34,440 bases of DNA from Clostridiales bacterium 38-18 (GTDB lineage: Bacteria; Bacillota; Clostridia; Peptostreptococcales; Acidaminobacteraceae). The first letter of the stretch is position 1. Every line of letters starts with the position of its first letter. Where the stretch lies: the NCBI GenBank assembly GCA_001897605.1, contig MKTL01000020.1, positions 1-34,440 of the forward strand, read 5' to 3'. Position numbers and translations under genes: made by a program. Shown here piece after piece: positions 7,712-17,700 of the stretch. A model generated the notes under the pieces. It was not told where the DNA came from, made no database searches, and saw only the letters and a list, made by a program, of their open reading frames with translations.

Positions 7712-8737
7712 ATGAAGTTTTATTTAAAGGTGTTTATAATATCGTTTATCGGATTTTTGTTGTTGTTTACAGGCATATTGTTTGCTTTTGATGCATTCTA
7801 CGATAAACCCAATACTCAAAATCAGACAGAGGCAACGACTGAAACCTCTACAGAATCAGGTGAATCGTCTACAAACGAAGGTTTAGGCGAAGATGATAAT
7901 CGAACAGAACTTCAAAAAATTGCTGATGCGTCCAATCGCATTAACGTAATCGCTTTTGGTCTTAATGACTCATTGGCAGATACGATTATGCTCGTCAGCT
8001 ATGATCCAGACATCAATCATTTGGATATCCTTTCAATTCCTAGAGATACGTATCGTGTTATGGAAGGCTTTAATGATCCTGCTCAAAAGAAAATCAATGC
8101 CACATACGGCTTCCCAGAAGTGGGTGGGGTAAATGGTATGAAAAATGTACTTTCGGATTTCCTAGGGATACCGATAGATTACTATGTTAAGGTTGAGTTT
8201 AGTACAGTAAAAGCGGTAGTTGACACACTTGGTGGTTATGAAGTTACAATTCCGTATGATATGAACTATGATGATAATTACGACACACCGCCACTTCATA
8301 TTCACTTAACCAAAGGCTATCAAGTTTTAAATGGACAACAAACGGTTGAGTTTTTAAGATTTAGAAAAAGTAATGATGGCAAAATTCAAGAAGGCGATGT
8401 GCATAGAATTCCAAGACAACAGGAATTTGTAAAAGTAATGATCAATAAAGCTGTAAGCTCTAAGCTGCCTTCGGTTATCAATACCATTATCGGTGGTAAA
8501 TACGTCCAAACGGATATGACACTTGAAGAAGCACTTAGTTTAGCGATTCAAGGCGCATCACTCAAGCCAGAAAGCGTCACTTTCTATACGCTTGAGGGTG
8601 AGGCTAAAATGATGAATGGCTTGTCATATTGGATTCATGATCCCGCTGCTTTAGAAAAAACGCTTTACAAAATGTATGGCTTCGATATCGGTCCAGATGA
8701 AGAGGAGACAACTGAAGTACCAACGACTTCAAATTAA
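7712..8737 (+). CDS. LytR-CpsA-Psr family cell-wall glycopolymer ligase
   Basis: LCP proteins move undecaprenyl-phosphate-linked glycopolymers onto peptidoglycan at the outer face of the membrane. This 341-residue protein has an N-terminal membrane anchor (about 5-27). A Thr/Glu/Ser-rich linker follows (about 35-65). The LCP catalytic domain (about 75-260) carries DTIML, SIPRDTYRV (Arg111) and the FLRFRK...RIPRQQEF block that binds the polyprenyl phosphate. A C-terminal tail rich in Glu and Thr follows. ATG 7712 has AGGAAGGA upstream. The gene is monocistronic, with its own promoter and a hairpin after it. The glycopolymer it attaches is not indicated by neighbours. Confidence 0.9.
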   Translation: MKFYLKVFIISFIGFLLLFTGILFAFDAFYDKPNTQNQTEATTETSTESGESSTNEGLGEDDNRTELQKIADASNRINVIAFGLNDSLADTIMLVSYDPDINHLDILSIPRDTYRVMEGFNDPAQKKINATYGFPEVGGVNGMKNVLSDFLGIPIDYYVKVEFSTVKAVVDTLGGYEVTIPYDMNYDDNYDTPPLHIHLTKGYQVLNGQQTVEFLRFRKSNDGKIQEGDVHRIPRQQEFVKVMINKAVSSKLPSVINTIIGGKYVQTDMTLEEALSLAIQGASLKPESVTFYTLEGEAKMMNGLSYWIHDPAALEKTLYKMYGFDIGPDEEETTEVPTTSN

Positions 8738-8751
8738 GTTATCAAACAAAT

Positions 8752-8799
8752 AAATCCTGAACACACAAGTATCTGATACTGTGGTGTTCAGGATTTTTT
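8752..8799 (+). terminator. Intrinsic terminator between convergent LCP gene and murC
   Basis: AAATCCTGAACAC (8752-8764) pairs with GTGTTCAGGATTT (8784-8796), followed by Ts to 8799. An inner AGTAT/ATACT stem lies between. On the other strand the A-rich left flank gives a weaker U-tract, so it may also stop murC transcripts. Confidence 0.85.
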
Positions 8800-8807
8800 A
8801 TGAGCAT

Positions 8808-10196
8808 CTATTGTGTTTTTTTAAGTGCTTCAAGTATTTTAGGCGCTAGTTTATAGACATCGCCTGCACCGACGGTTAGAATCATATCTCCAGGAACAGC
8901 ATAGTTCACAACGTATTTAACGATTTCATCAAAATCACTAAAGTGTACAGCTGAAACGCCTTCCTTCTTCAATGCCTTTAATAAATCCAGCGAGCTGACC
9001 TCGCCGTGATCCACCTCTCTAGCGGCATAGATATCGCAAAGAATAACCTCCTCAGCTAAGCTAAAAGAGCTAGCAAACTCATTGAGTAATTCTTTCGTTC
9101 TAGAATAAGTGTGTGGCTGAAAGATACATAGGATGCGGTTGACGTCTTCCATACGCGTCGCAGCTTCAAGCGTCACCTTTATTGCACTTGGATGATGTGC
9201 GTAATCATCGATGATGAGTACGTCGTTTTGCTTACCAATCCACTCAAAGCGACGGTTGGCATTTTTAAAGCTTGAAAGTCGACTCGCAATAACCTGTATG
9301 TCCTTAATATAGATACGGCTGGCTGCAAATGCTGCCAGAGCGTTGTAAATATTGTGCTGACCCGGAACCGATAACGTCAACTTGCAAAGCTTCTCATCCC
9401 TGCTAAAGACTTCAAAGGTAGGGTAACCGAGACCATTGTAGGTGATATTTCTTGCGATGATATCACAATGGTCAGCTAAACCAAAGGTAATGATCTTACC
9501 CTTGTAATAAGGAATGATTTTTCTAGAGTTATAATCGTCGCCATTTAATACCAGCGTGCCGTCGTCGTCTATGTTGTGTGCAAATTTTACGAATGCACTG
9601 ACGATTTGATCTAAATTATGGAAATAATCCAAATGATCTTCATCAATGTTAAGTATGATGCCTACTTTAGGATAGAAGGATAAAAAGCTCTCTTTGTATT
9701 CGCATGCTTCGGTGATAAAATAATCACTTTTGCCGATTTTGACATTGCTCTTAATATCAGTAAAATAACCACCTACAAGCGCGGTTGGATCTAGTGTAGG
9801 GTCGTTAAAAATGCGCGTTAGCATCGAGGTGGTAGTGGTTTTTCCATGTGTTCCAGAAATCGCTATCGACTTACCATAGCCAGCCATAATTTGGCCTAAC
9901 ATCTCAGCACGGCTAATACACGGGATGCCAATTCGGCTTGCTTCGACCAGTTCAGGGTTATCCTCAGCTACAGCAGCTGTATAAACGACTAATTCCGAAC
10001 CTTCGACATTTTCAGCCAAGTGAGCATAGGTAATTTTAACCCCTTTTTCAACCAAATGATCGGTGATACTTGTTCGATTTAAATCAGAACCTGATACCTG
10101 ATATCCTTGCTCAAGAAGGATTTCAGCGATTGCACTATTGCTAATCCCGCCAATACCAACAATGTGTATGTGTTTAACTTGCGATAGGTCTATCAT
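8808..10196 (-). CDS. murC: UDP-N-acetylmuramate--L-alanine ligase
   Basis: MurC adds L-alanine to UDP-MurNAc using ATP, the first amino-acid step of peptidoglycan precursor synthesis in the cytoplasm. The 462-residue protein shows the N-terminal Rossmann loop IVGIGG (about 12-17) and the ATP P-loop GTHGKTTTT starting at residue 116. The Mur ligase signature ENDEDHLDYF-like segment is present as NIDEDHLDYF, and the C-terminal domain contains FQPHTYSRT. ATG at 10194-10196 (complement) follows AGGAG on the minus strand. It is divergent from purR, with 190 bases between. A murC next to purR-spoVG-glmU is a frequent clostridial arrangement. Confidence 0.95.
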   Translation of the reverse strand: MIDLSQVKHIHIVGIGGISNSAIAEILLEQGYQVSGSDLNRTSITDHLVEKGVKITYAHLAENVEGSELVVYTAAVAEDNPELVEASRIGIPCISRAEMLGQIMAGYGKSIAISGTHGKTTTTSMLTRIFNDPTLDPTALVGGYFTDIKSNVKIGKSDYFITEACEYKESFLSFYPKVGIILNIDEDHLDYFHNLDQIVSAFVKFAHNIDDDGTLVLNGDDYNSRKIIPYYKGKIITFGLADHCDIIARNITYNGLGYPTFEVFSRDEKLCKLTLSVPGQHNIYNALAAFAASRIYIKDIQVIASRLSSFKNANRRFEWIGKQNDVLIIDDYAHHPSAIKVTLEAATRMEDVNRILCIFQPHTYSRTKELLNEFASSFSLAEEVILCDIYAAREVDHGEVSSLDLLKALKKEGVSAVHFSDFDEIVKYVVNYAVPGDMILTVGAGDVYKLAPKILEALKKTQ

Positions 10197-10336
10197 AAAA
10201 ACTCCTAATTTTGAATTTGACTCATGTTACTAAATTGATAAATCATAATGATTATACCCTATTTTACAAGTGGTTGAAAGCATTTCGTTTTTAAAAAGCT
10301 GAAACAAAATCGTATAAAAGTATTGAAGTCAAACAA

Positions 10337-10381
10337 AAAAACGAATAAAATTAAAGGAGTATAATAAGAATATTCGGAGTG
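10337..10381 (+). promoter_or_regulatory. purR promoter region with two PurBox-like sites
   Basis: A TATAAT at 10360-10365 lies before purR. It is flanked by AAAAACGAATAAA (10337-10349) and, on the opposite strand, CACTCCGAATATT (complement of 10369-10381). Each matches about 10 of 13 positions of the Bacillus PurBox AWWWCCGAACWWT. The second overlaps the ribosome site. This suggests autoregulation, but the A/T richness makes chance similarity possible. Confidence 0.3.
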
Positions 10382-10388
10382 TGATGTC

Positions 10389-11210
10389 GTGAGCAAATTA
10401 AAACGTAACGAAAGAATCGGCGCAATAGTTAAAATATTATGTGATTCACCCAATAAGGTGTTCACACTCAATTACTTTACGAATCGTTTTGATTCGGCTA
10501 AATCGACCATAAGCGAAGATTTGGTAATCGTAAAGAAAATCATGGAAGAGATGTCATTGGGTAAGGTTGTAACAATTGCTGGTGCATCAGGTGGCGCAAA
10601 GTATGTCCCTCAAATGGGAAGGGAAGAGAAGCAGGCTTTAATCGAAAGAATTTGTGAAGACATTAGAAAGCCTGAACGCGTAATGCCAGGAAAATACCTA
10701 TACATGGCAGACATTCTTTATAACCCAACCTATACGAAAGGCATTGGCGATATATTTGCAGAAAAATTTTCTGATGACCATACGAAAGTGGACTACGTTT
10801 TAACGATTGAAACTAAAGGGATTCCCATCGCTATGATGACAGCGAGAGGGCTTAATGTGCCACTCGTAATCGCTAGACATGAAAACAAGGTGACTGAGGG
10901 ATCAAAAATTAGCATCAATTATATATCAGGAACAACGGGAAATTTGCAGACGATGTACATTTCCAAAAATGCGTTTAAGAAGGACTCAAACGTTTTGATC
11001 GTGGATGACTTTATGAAGGCTGGTGGCTCTGCAAAGGGCATGACACAGCTGGTTCATGAAATGGATTGTCACGTAGCAGGGGTTTGCGTGCTATTTGATA
11101 CAACGAATCCTTCTCAAAAGCTCCTGGATAAATATATTTCCTTGATTAAATACGAGGGAATAGATGCAAAGGATGCTATTATGGTTCATCCAAACTACGA
11201 ATATCTGTAA
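10389..11210 (+). CDS. purR: Pur operon repressor of the Bacillus PurR type
   Basis: The 273-residue regulator combines an N-terminal winged helix (about 1-75) with a phosphoribosyltransferase-like domain that senses PRPP. When PRPP is low it represses purine genes. The PRPP loop NVLIVDDFMKAGGSAKG has the acidic pair D206/D207, and the ETKGIPIAMMTA and ISGTTGNLQTMYIS blocks are typical of this family. It is unrelated to LacI-type PurR. The start is GTG 10389, with GGAG 9 nt upstream. It lies directly upstream of spoVG as in Bacillus and Clostridium, although the Bacillus yabJ gene between them is missing here. Confidence 0.93.
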   Translation: MSKLKRNERIGAIVKILCDSPNKVFTLNYFTNRFDSAKSTISEDLVIVKKIMEEMSLGKVVTIAGASGGAKYVPQMGREEKQALIERICEDIRKPERVMPGKYLYMADILYNPTYTKGIGDIFAEKFSDDHTKVDYVLTIETKGIPIAMMTARGLNVPLVIARHENKVTEGSKISINYISGTTGNLQTMYISKNAFKKDSNVLIVDDFMKAGGSAKGMTQLVHEMDCHVAGVCVLFDTTNPSQKLLDKYISLIKYEGIDAKDAIMVHPNYEYL

Positions 11211-11254
11211 TTTTTCTAAAATGTTAAAAAAAATTAAAAAAGTTAATAAAAAAA

Positions 11255-11283
11255 GAAGGAAATTTAACAAAGATATCGAATAT
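11255..11283 (+). promoter_or_regulatory. Sigma-H-type promoter of spoVG
   Basis: GAAGGAAAT (11255-11263) matches the sigma-H -35 consensus RNAGGAWWW at every position. ATCGAATAT (11275-11283) matches the -10 consensus RNNGAATWW at every position. The spacer is 11 nt. It lies 34 nt upstream of the spoVG start codon, in an A/T-rich tract. In Bacillus subtilis spoVG is the classical sigma-H target. Confidence 0.8.
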
Positions 11284-11316
11284 ACACTCTTAACAGCATA
11301 AGTTAGGGGGATAAAA

Positions 11317-11601
11317 ATGAACATAACAGATGTCAGAATTAGAAAACTTCGAGAAGACGGTAAAATGAAGGCAGTGGTATCATTAACATTTGATGATGCA
11401 TTTGTCGTTCATGATATTAAAGTTATCGAAGGACAGAATGGGTTATTTGTTGCAATGCCAAGTCGTAAGGTGGGGGAAGCGGACTACAGAGATATCGCGC
11501 ATCCAATAAACCAAGAAACAAGAAATATGATTCAAGACATTATCTTTGAAGAATATGAAAAGGCAAAAAATGCCACAGGTGATGAATATTACGAAGAATA
11601 A
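11317..11601 (+). CDS. spoVG: SpoVG, RNA/DNA-binding regulator
   Basis: The 94-residue protein is a full-length SpoVG. This small dimeric nucleic-acid-binding regulator affects septation, capsule, virulence and early sporulation genes in various Bacillota. The family core is intact: ITDVRIRKL at the start, then [21 protein letters not shown] and FVAMPSRK, and a lysine/glutamate-rich tail. ATG 11317 follows TAGGGGGAT by 5 nt. It is expressed from a sigma-H-like promoter and closed by its own terminator. It is conserved even in non-spore-formers, so its presence does not prove sporulation. Confidence 0.95.
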   Translation: MNITDVRIRKLREDGKMKAVVSLTFDDAFVVHDIKVIEGQNGLFVAMPSRKVGEADYRDIAHPINQETRNMIQDIIFEEYEKAKNATGDEYYEE

Positions 11602-11614
11602 GCATTGTTTTCTT

Positions 11615-11640
11615 GAGCGCGGTGACGTGCTCTTTTTTTT
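11615..11640 (+). terminator. Intrinsic terminator after spoVG
   Basis: GAGCGCG (11615-11621) pairs with CGTGCTC (11626-11632) around a GTGA tetraloop, with one G-U pair, followed by eight Ts. Confidence 0.85.
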
Positions 11641-11716
11641 ATGTTCAGAGTTTGGACAAAAGTTGTTTCCTTTTAGGTACAATTTACGAACTTTTCTCAA
11701 TTTTTCTTAATAGATG

Positions 11717-11745
11717 TTTAGTTTTATGTGTAAAAGTGATATAAT
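11717..11745 (+). promoter_or_regulatory. Promoter of glmU
   Basis: The perfect -10 TATAAT (11740-11745) is preceded by TG (extended, TGA-TATAAT). A weak -35, TTTAGT, lies at 11717-11722 with a 17-nt spacer. The start codon is 37 nt downstream. Confidence 0.6.
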
Positions 11746-11781
11746 TTTGCGTGGTGAAATGATAGAGAAAGAGGAAAATCT

Positions 11782-13152
11782 ATGAACCGATTGACGACTG
11801 TTATTTTAGCGGCAGGCTATGGAAAGAGAATGAAATCTGAACTCCCAAAGGTGCTACATAAGGTAAGTGGCGAGCCTATGGTTAGACACGTAGTTGATTT
11901 GGCAAATGAAGTTGAGAGCGATCAAGTGGTTTGTGTTGTAGGACACGGTAAAGAACTGGTTGAGAAAGCACTCATGGACAAAAAAGTGAATTTTGCAATA
12001 CAAGAAGTACAACTTGGCACCGGACATGCAGTAAAATCCGCAAGTGACTATATAAAAGAAGGCGAAGTATTGGTTTTGTTTGGAGATGCTCCGCTGCTCA
12101 GTTACAAAACGCTCTCAGAATTTATTGCTTTTCATAGAGCGAACCATTATACCGCAAGTTTAATTTCTACCCTATTTGAAGATCCATCAGGCTATGGCAG
12201 AATCGTAAGAGATGCACAGGGTGATTTTTTAAGGATTGTAGAGCACAAGGATGCAACGGCTGAAGAGTTAAGTATAAAAGAAATAAATTCGGGAATTGGT
12301 ATATTTGAAGCAGAAGTGCTAATTAAAGCACTCGATTCGCTTAAGAACGATAACAAACAAGGTGAATATTACTTAACCGATGTTTTTGAATGGGTTAAGC
12401 TTTCAGGCATGCCTGTTGGCGCGTTTGTTACATCTGATTCTTATGAAGTAATGGGGATCAATGATCGAATGGCACTTGCTGAGGCTGAAAAGTATCACCA
12501 AACTCAAATAAAAAAACAAATTATGCTCAGTGGCGTTACTTTAGTGATGCCAGAGACGATTTTCATAGAAAAAAGTGTTCAGATTGGTCAGGATACCATC
12601 GTAGAACCAGGTACGATATTAAGAGGTGCGACTCAAATCGGCAGTCAATGTGTGCTTGGTCCGAACTCTGAAATTATCGATTCAAAAATTCAGAATAAGG
12701 TCAAGGTTATGCATTCAAAGGTTACTGAATCTAGTATCGATGATGCGTCTGCTATTGGCCCTTTCGCATATCTAAGACCTAAATCAAGGATTGGCAAGAA
12801 CTGCAAAATCGGTGATTTTGTAGAGGTTAAAAACTGTGAAATTGGCGATGATACCAAGGTGTCTCACCTCACCTATGTGGGAGATGGCGTGGTTGGTAAA
12901 AATGTCAATTTAGGCTGCGGCGTGGTTTTTGTTAACTATGACGGAGCGAAAAAGCATTTGACAGAAATTGAGGATAATGTTTTTGTAGGATGCAACACTA
13001 ATCTTATTGCACCGGTTAAAGTCGGTAAGGGTGCATATATCGCAGCAGGTTCTACTATTACAGACGACGTCCCAGAAAACGCACTTGCGATAGCAAGAGA
13101 AAGACAAGTCAATAAGACCAATTGGTCTAATAAATATCAAAAGAACAAGTAG
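11782..13152 (+). CDS. glmU: Bifunctional GlmU: glucosamine-1-phosphate acetyltransferase / UDP-GlcNAc pyrophosphorylase
   Basis: GlmU acetylates glucosamine-1-phosphate and then couples it to UTP, giving UDP-GlcNAc for peptidoglycan and teichoic acids. Residues 1 to about 230 are the uridyltransferase, with LAAGYGKRMKSELPKVLH (from Leu9) and the FGDAPLL metal/nucleotide site. Residues about 250-450 form the left-handed beta helix of hexapeptide repeats, including AYLRPKSRIG and GCNTNLIAPVKVG. The 456-residue length is normal. GAAAGAGGA precedes ATG 11782. It is followed by prs after 9 bases, matching the conserved glmU-prs pair. Confidence 0.96.
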   Translation: MNRLTTVILAAGYGKRMKSELPKVLHKVSGEPMVRHVVDLANEVESDQVVCVVGHGKELVEKALMDKKVNFAIQEVQLGTGHAVKSASDYIKEGEVLVLFGDAPLLSYKTLSEFIAFHRANHYTASLISTLFEDPSGYGRIVRDAQGDFLRIVEHKDATAEELSIKEINSGIGIFEAEVLIKALDSLKNDNKQGEYYLTDVFEWVKLSGMPVGAFVTSDSYEVMGINDRMALAEAEKYHQTQIKKQIMLSGVTLVMPETIFIEKSVQIGQDTIVEPGTILRGATQIGSQCVLGPNSEIIDSKIQNKVKVMHSKVTESSIDDASAIGPFAYLRPKSRIGKNCKIGDFVEVKNCEIGDDTKVSHLTYVGDGVVGKNVNLGCGVVFVNYDGAKKHLTEIEDNVFVGCNTNLIAPVKVGKGAYIAAGSTITDDVPENALAIARERQVNKTNWSNKYQKNK

Positions 13153-13161
13153 GAGGAAATG

Positions 13162-14118
13162 ATGCAATCAACTGACAGGAGGATTAAGGTTTTTACAGGC
13201 AATGCGAATCCTGATTTAACCAGAGCAATCTGCAAAGAGTTAGGATTGCCGCTTGGTGACAGCGTAGTTAAAACCTTTAGCGATGGCGAAATCTCAGTAA
13301 ACATCAACGAGACAGTAAGAGGGATCGATGTTTACGTGGTGCAATCCTTTTCATTGCCAAAAGTAAACGATTATTTAATGGAGCTGTTAATTATGATCGA
13401 CGCACTGAAACGTGCATCGGCAGGTAGAATTACAGCAGTAATCCCTTATTACGGTTATGCAAGACAAGATCGTAAAGCTAAGGCGAGAGATCCTATTACG
13501 GCAAAATTGGTTGCAAATATCATCGTATCAGCTGGCGCTGACCGCGTATTGACGATGGATTTACATGCGGCTCAGATTCAAGGCTATTTTGATATTCCTC
13601 TTGATCACTTAAAAGGTGTTCCAATTTTAGCAGACTACTTCAAAATGAAAAATCTTGAAGATTTAGTGGTTGTATCACCTGACCTCGGCAGCGTTACGAG
13701 AACAAGAGATTTGGCTACTAAGCTGGATGCGCCTATCGCAATCGTTGACAAAAGACGACCTGAACCGAACGTTTCAGAAATTATGAACATAATCGGTGAT
13801 GTTAAGGGTAAAAATGTTATCCTAATCGACGATATGATCGATACTGCTGGAACGATAGTCAATGCAGCTAAAGCACTTAAAGAAATGGGTGCTAAGGATG
13901 TCTATGCTTGCTGTACGCACGGTGTTTTCTCAGGGCCTGCAATATCTAGAATTAGAGACTCTGCAATTTCTGAACTCGTCGTTTTAGATACGATCAATGT
14001 AGCGCCAGAAATGAGAGCACTTGAAAATGTAACCATGCTTTCAGTGGCACCTGCATTTTCAGAAGCCATCAGAAGAATCTTTAACAATGATTCAGTTAGT
14101 ACAATGTTTGAAGACTAA
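13162..14118 (+). CDS. prs: Ribose-phosphate pyrophosphokinase (PRPP synthetase)
   Basis: Prs transfers pyrophosphate from ATP to ribose-5-phosphate, making PRPP. That substrate feeds PyrE and is the ligand of PurR, both encoded in this window. Features of the roughly 318-residue class I enzyme are [15 protein letters not shown] near the N-terminus, the ATP/catalytic loop [18 protein letters not shown], and the PRPP-binding [13 protein letters not shown] (219-231). Two ATGs occur in tandem (13159 and 13162). The second is taken because AGGAGG (13151-13156) is only 2 nt from the first but 5 nt from the second. A strong terminator follows. Confidence 0.96.
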   Translation: MQSTDRRIKVFTGNANPDLTRAICKELGLPLGDSVVKTFSDGEISVNINETVRGIDVYVVQSFSLPKVNDYLMELLIMIDALKRASAGRITAVIPYYGYARQDRKAKARDPITAKLVANIIVSAGADRVLTMDLHAAQIQGYFDIPLDHLKGVPILADYFKMKNLEDLVVVSPDLGSVTRTRDLATKLDAPIAIVDKRRPEPNVSEIMNIIGDVKGKNVILIDDMIDTAGTIVNAAKALKEMGAKDVYACCTHGVFSGPAISRIRDSAISELVVLDTINVAPEMRALENVTMLSVAPAFSEAIRRIFNNDSVSTMFED

Positions 14119-14143
14119 GATTGTATCAGCCTATGAAATGAGA

Positions 14144-14178
14144 AACGCTCGACAGATTGTTGTCGAGCGTTTTTTTTG
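14144..14178 (+). terminator. Intrinsic terminator after prs
   Basis: ACGCTCGACA pairs with TGTCGAGCGT (10 bp) around a short loop, followed by eight Ts. The right arm and T-tract overlap the pth promoter. Confidence 0.9.
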
Positions 14179-14185
14179 ATATAAT
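14157..14185 (+). promoter_or_regulatory. Promoter of the pth-mfd operon
   Basis: TTGTTG (14157-14162), a 17-nt spacer and TATAAT (14180-14185) with an upstream TG make an extended -10 sigma-A promoter. The -35 box is embedded in the prs terminator hairpin. Confidence 0.75.
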
Positions 14186-14217
14186 CGTAAGGTCCATTAA
14201 ATGAAGAGGTGACAAAA

Positions 14218-14775
14218 GTGACGATAATTGTTGGCCTAGGAAATCCAGGCAAAAAATATGAACTCACTCGACACAATGTCGGGTTTGAAGCGATTGATTT
14301 ACTTGCTTCAAAGCATAATATAGCAGTTAATAAGGTTAAATATAAAGCGTTGATTGGCGAGGGTCAAATCGGTGGTGAAAAAGTAGTTTTGGTGAAGCCG
14401 CAAACCTATATGAATCTAAGCGGTGAAACGGTGAAGGCCATCTGTCAGTTCTATCAGCAGCCGCTTGAAAAGCTAATCGTTATCTATGACGATATTGATA
14501 CTGATTTTGGCAAGCTGAGAATTAGAATGAAGGGAAGCGCAGGTACACATAATGGGATGCGTCATATTATCTATCTGCTGCAGAAGGATGATTTCCCTAG
14601 AATCAGAATCGGAATTGGAAAGTCAGATAAAATGGATTTGAAGGACTATGTTCTTCAGCGATTTAATAAAAGTGAAATGGTGATTCTAGGGGAGGTACTG
14701 GATCGAACGGTACTTGCCGCAGAAAGTATCATCAGTGAAGGTGTGGAAAAGGCAATGAACCGTTATAACGGTTAG
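14218..14775 (+). CDS. pth: Peptidyl-tRNA hydrolase
   Basis: Pth hydrolyses peptidyl-tRNAs that drop off ribosomes and recycles the tRNA. The 185-residue protein shows VGLGNPGKKYELTRHNVGF with Asn9 and the catalytic His19. It also has VKPQTYMNLSGE, YDDIDTDFGKLRIRMKGSAG and GTHNGMRH, all family hallmarks. The start is GTG 14218, because AGAGGTG (14205-14211) lies 6 nt upstream; the GTG at 14209 is inside that ribosome site. mfd follows after 9 bases, the same order as spoVC-mfd in Bacillus. Confidence 0.96.
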   Translation: MTIIVGLGNPGKKYELTRHNVGFEAIDLLASKHNIAVNKVKYKALIGEGQIGGEKVVLVKPQTYMNLSGETVKAICQFYQQPLEKLIVIYDDIDTDFGKLRIRMKGSAGTHNGMRHIIYLLQKDDFPRIRIGIGKSDKMDLKDYVLQRFNKSEMVILGEVLDRTVLAAESIISEGVEKAMNRYNG

Positions 14776-14784
14776 GAGAATAGA

Positions 14785-17700
14785 ATGAATACTTTTTTAA
14801 GCAACCTTTTTGAACATTCAGTTGAGATTAAAACATTAATTAAGAGCATTGATGAAGGCATCAGTCCTATTCTGATTCATGGAAGTGAGCCGCAGGTCAT
14901 AAAATGGGTTGCTGCGAAGGTCAATCAATCCTTGGACAGGCCAGTCGTGGTCCTATTTGAGGATGAACACAAGGCGAGAACTGCTGCTGAGGAGTACGAG
15001 GAGGCGGTTTATCTACCAAGCCGGGAATTGGTCTGGTTTGATACCTTTGCACACTCTAATCAGGTGGCCATTGATCGAGTTGAGGCCTTAGCAACTGCTT
15101 TAAGTACCAAAGCACCCGTTATTTTTGCTTCTGTGAACAGCTTGGTTTATCGATACCCAACAAAGCTTTCAGAACGTCTACTCATCGATCTGTCAACTGA
15201 GATTCCACTGGCTGATTTACAAAAGAAGCTATATATGTATGGGTATGAACGCGTAGAAATCGTAGAGTCAAAGGGTCAATACAGCCTTAGAGGTGGTATA
15301 TTTGACGTTTTCTCTCCTTTATATGAAAGACCCTTCAGGATTGAATTTTTTGGAGACGAGGTCGACTCCATTCGTGATTTTGACATTGAAACCCAAAAGT
15401 CAGTGGATAAATTTGAAACCGTTTGGCTTTATCCAGCACGAGAAATGGTACTTTCCGATGAGCGAATTGAAACGGCAATACAAGCTTTAAAAAGCATCAA
15501 GGGGAAATATAAGCAAGAGAAAAGAGAGCGTATTGAGGAGATGATAGAGCATCTGACCGAGCGCGTTTTTGTCGATGGCATCGAAAGGTATTTTCCTTTT
15601 TTCTTTGAGCATAGCATGTCGCTTCTAGATTGGTTTGAAGAGCCAGTTGTCTTTCTTGTCGGCAACAATCAGTGCGTCAGTCGAATGAATCAGTTTCTAC
15701 AAGACTATAGAAAGCAATTCTCCGATTATCTTGAGCGTGGTGAGGTTATTTCTGAGCAGTATAAACGTGTTTTTGAGTTTGAAGAAATTAAATCTGAGCT
15801 TGCCTTAAGACAGCTTGTCAGCTCAGAGCTTTTAATCAAACATACAGATGGCTTTGAACCTAGCCAAATTGTAAAATTGACTTCCCGAGAAATGAACAAA
15901 TACTTTGGTAAGTTTGATCAAATTGCATTAGATTTGAGAAAGTGGAAGATCAAAGGATATCATATTTTGATCGCATTTACCAATGAGGACCGTATGATGC
16001 GATTCATCGATGCGATGAACAGCTTTGAGGTTACGGTCAATCAAGCTGGTGACGCTGACCGAGTTATGAGTGGTCAAGCGATTGCCATTATGAAACCATT
16101 TTCAAGCGGCTTCTATTTTGACACGTTTAAGGGATTGCTTTTAACTGAAGCAGAGCTCTATGGTGAAGGAAAGAAAATTTCAAGAAAGAAGCCTGCTCAG
16201 GGCAAGGTGATTAAAGCCTTTAGTGAGCTTTCAGTGGGGGATTTCGTCGTACACGAAAGTCATGGTGTTGGTCAGTACCTTGGCATTGAACAGATGAAAA
16301 TCGATCAAACGCGAAAAGACTTCCTTAAACTGAGATATGCTCAGGATGATTATTTGTATATACCGGTTGAAAGCGCTGGTTTGGTTCAAAAGTATATGGG
16401 GACTGATGCTGAAAAGCTGAAGCTCAACCGCTTAGGTGGACAGGAATGGAAGAAGACCAAGTCGAGAGCCAAAAAAGCTATAGAAGATATGACCGATGAA
16501 CTGATTGCGCTTTATGCCAGCCGTCGTGAAAAGAAAGGATATGCCTTTTCATCTGATAATGATTGGCAGCGAGAGTTTGAAGCCTTGTTCCCATATCAAG
16601 AAACCAGAGATCAGCTTAAGTGTATCGATGAAATTAAGTTTGATATGGAAAAGGCAGAGCCAATGGAACGTCTTTTATGTGGCGATGTTGGATATGGAAA
16701 GACAGAGGTGGCCATAAGGGCAGCTTTTAAAGCCGTTTTAGATTCCAAGCAGGTAGCGATCTTAGTGCCGACCACCATATTGGCTCAGCAGCACTTTAAA
16801 AATATTTCAGAGCGTTTTTCAAAGTACCCTGCCAACATCCAGATGATTTCTAGATTTAGAACCAAGGCAGAGCAAGCTAAAATCATTAAGGATTTAAAGA
16901 GTGGGGTTGTAGACGTCGTTGTAGGTACTCACAGAATACTATCAAATGATGTGGTATTTAAGGATTTGGGTCTTCTCGTTATAGATGAGGAGCAAAGGTT
17001 TGGCGTTAAGCACAAGGAAAAAATCAAGCAGATGAAGGAAAACATCGACGTATTGACTTTGACGGCGACACCGATACCTAGAACGCTGCACATGTCTATG
17101 ATTGGCATCAGAGATATGAGTGTTATAGAAGATCCACCGGAAGACAGATACCCAATACAGACGTATGTGGTTGAGTTTGATGAAAACTTAGTACGGGAAG
17201 CGATAGCGAGAGAGCTTGAACGCGGTGGGCAGGTTTACTTTGTTCACAACCGTATTGAAGATATCGATCGCGTTGCAGCAAAGATTCAAGAGCTGGTTCC
17301 GGAGGCGCTCGTGCATTATGCGCATGGTCAGATGAACGAGCATCAGCTAGAGCGTTTGATGGTCGACTTTATGAACAATGATTTTAATGTTCTGGTTTCA
17401 ACAACCATTATTGAGACAGGCTTAGATATTTCTAATGTTAACACCATCATTATTAACGATGGTGATCGATTTGGCTTATCCCAGCTATATCAGCTAAGAG
17501 GTCGTGTGGGTAGAAGCAATCGACTTGCGTACTGTTATATCTTTTATCAAGAGAACAAGGTTTTAAGTGAGATCGCTGAAAAGCGACTTAAGGCAATTAA
17601 AGAGTTCACAGAGCTGGGGGCAGGCTTTAAGATTGCCATGCGCGACCTTGAAATCAGAGGCGCTGGTAATGTGCTGGGAACCGAACAGCACGGCTATATG

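Noticed and set aside
10259..10471. 70-codon minus-strand frame across the murC-purR gap
   Set aside because: It overlaps the purR promoter and 5' coding region, is very A/T-rich, and has no ribosome site.
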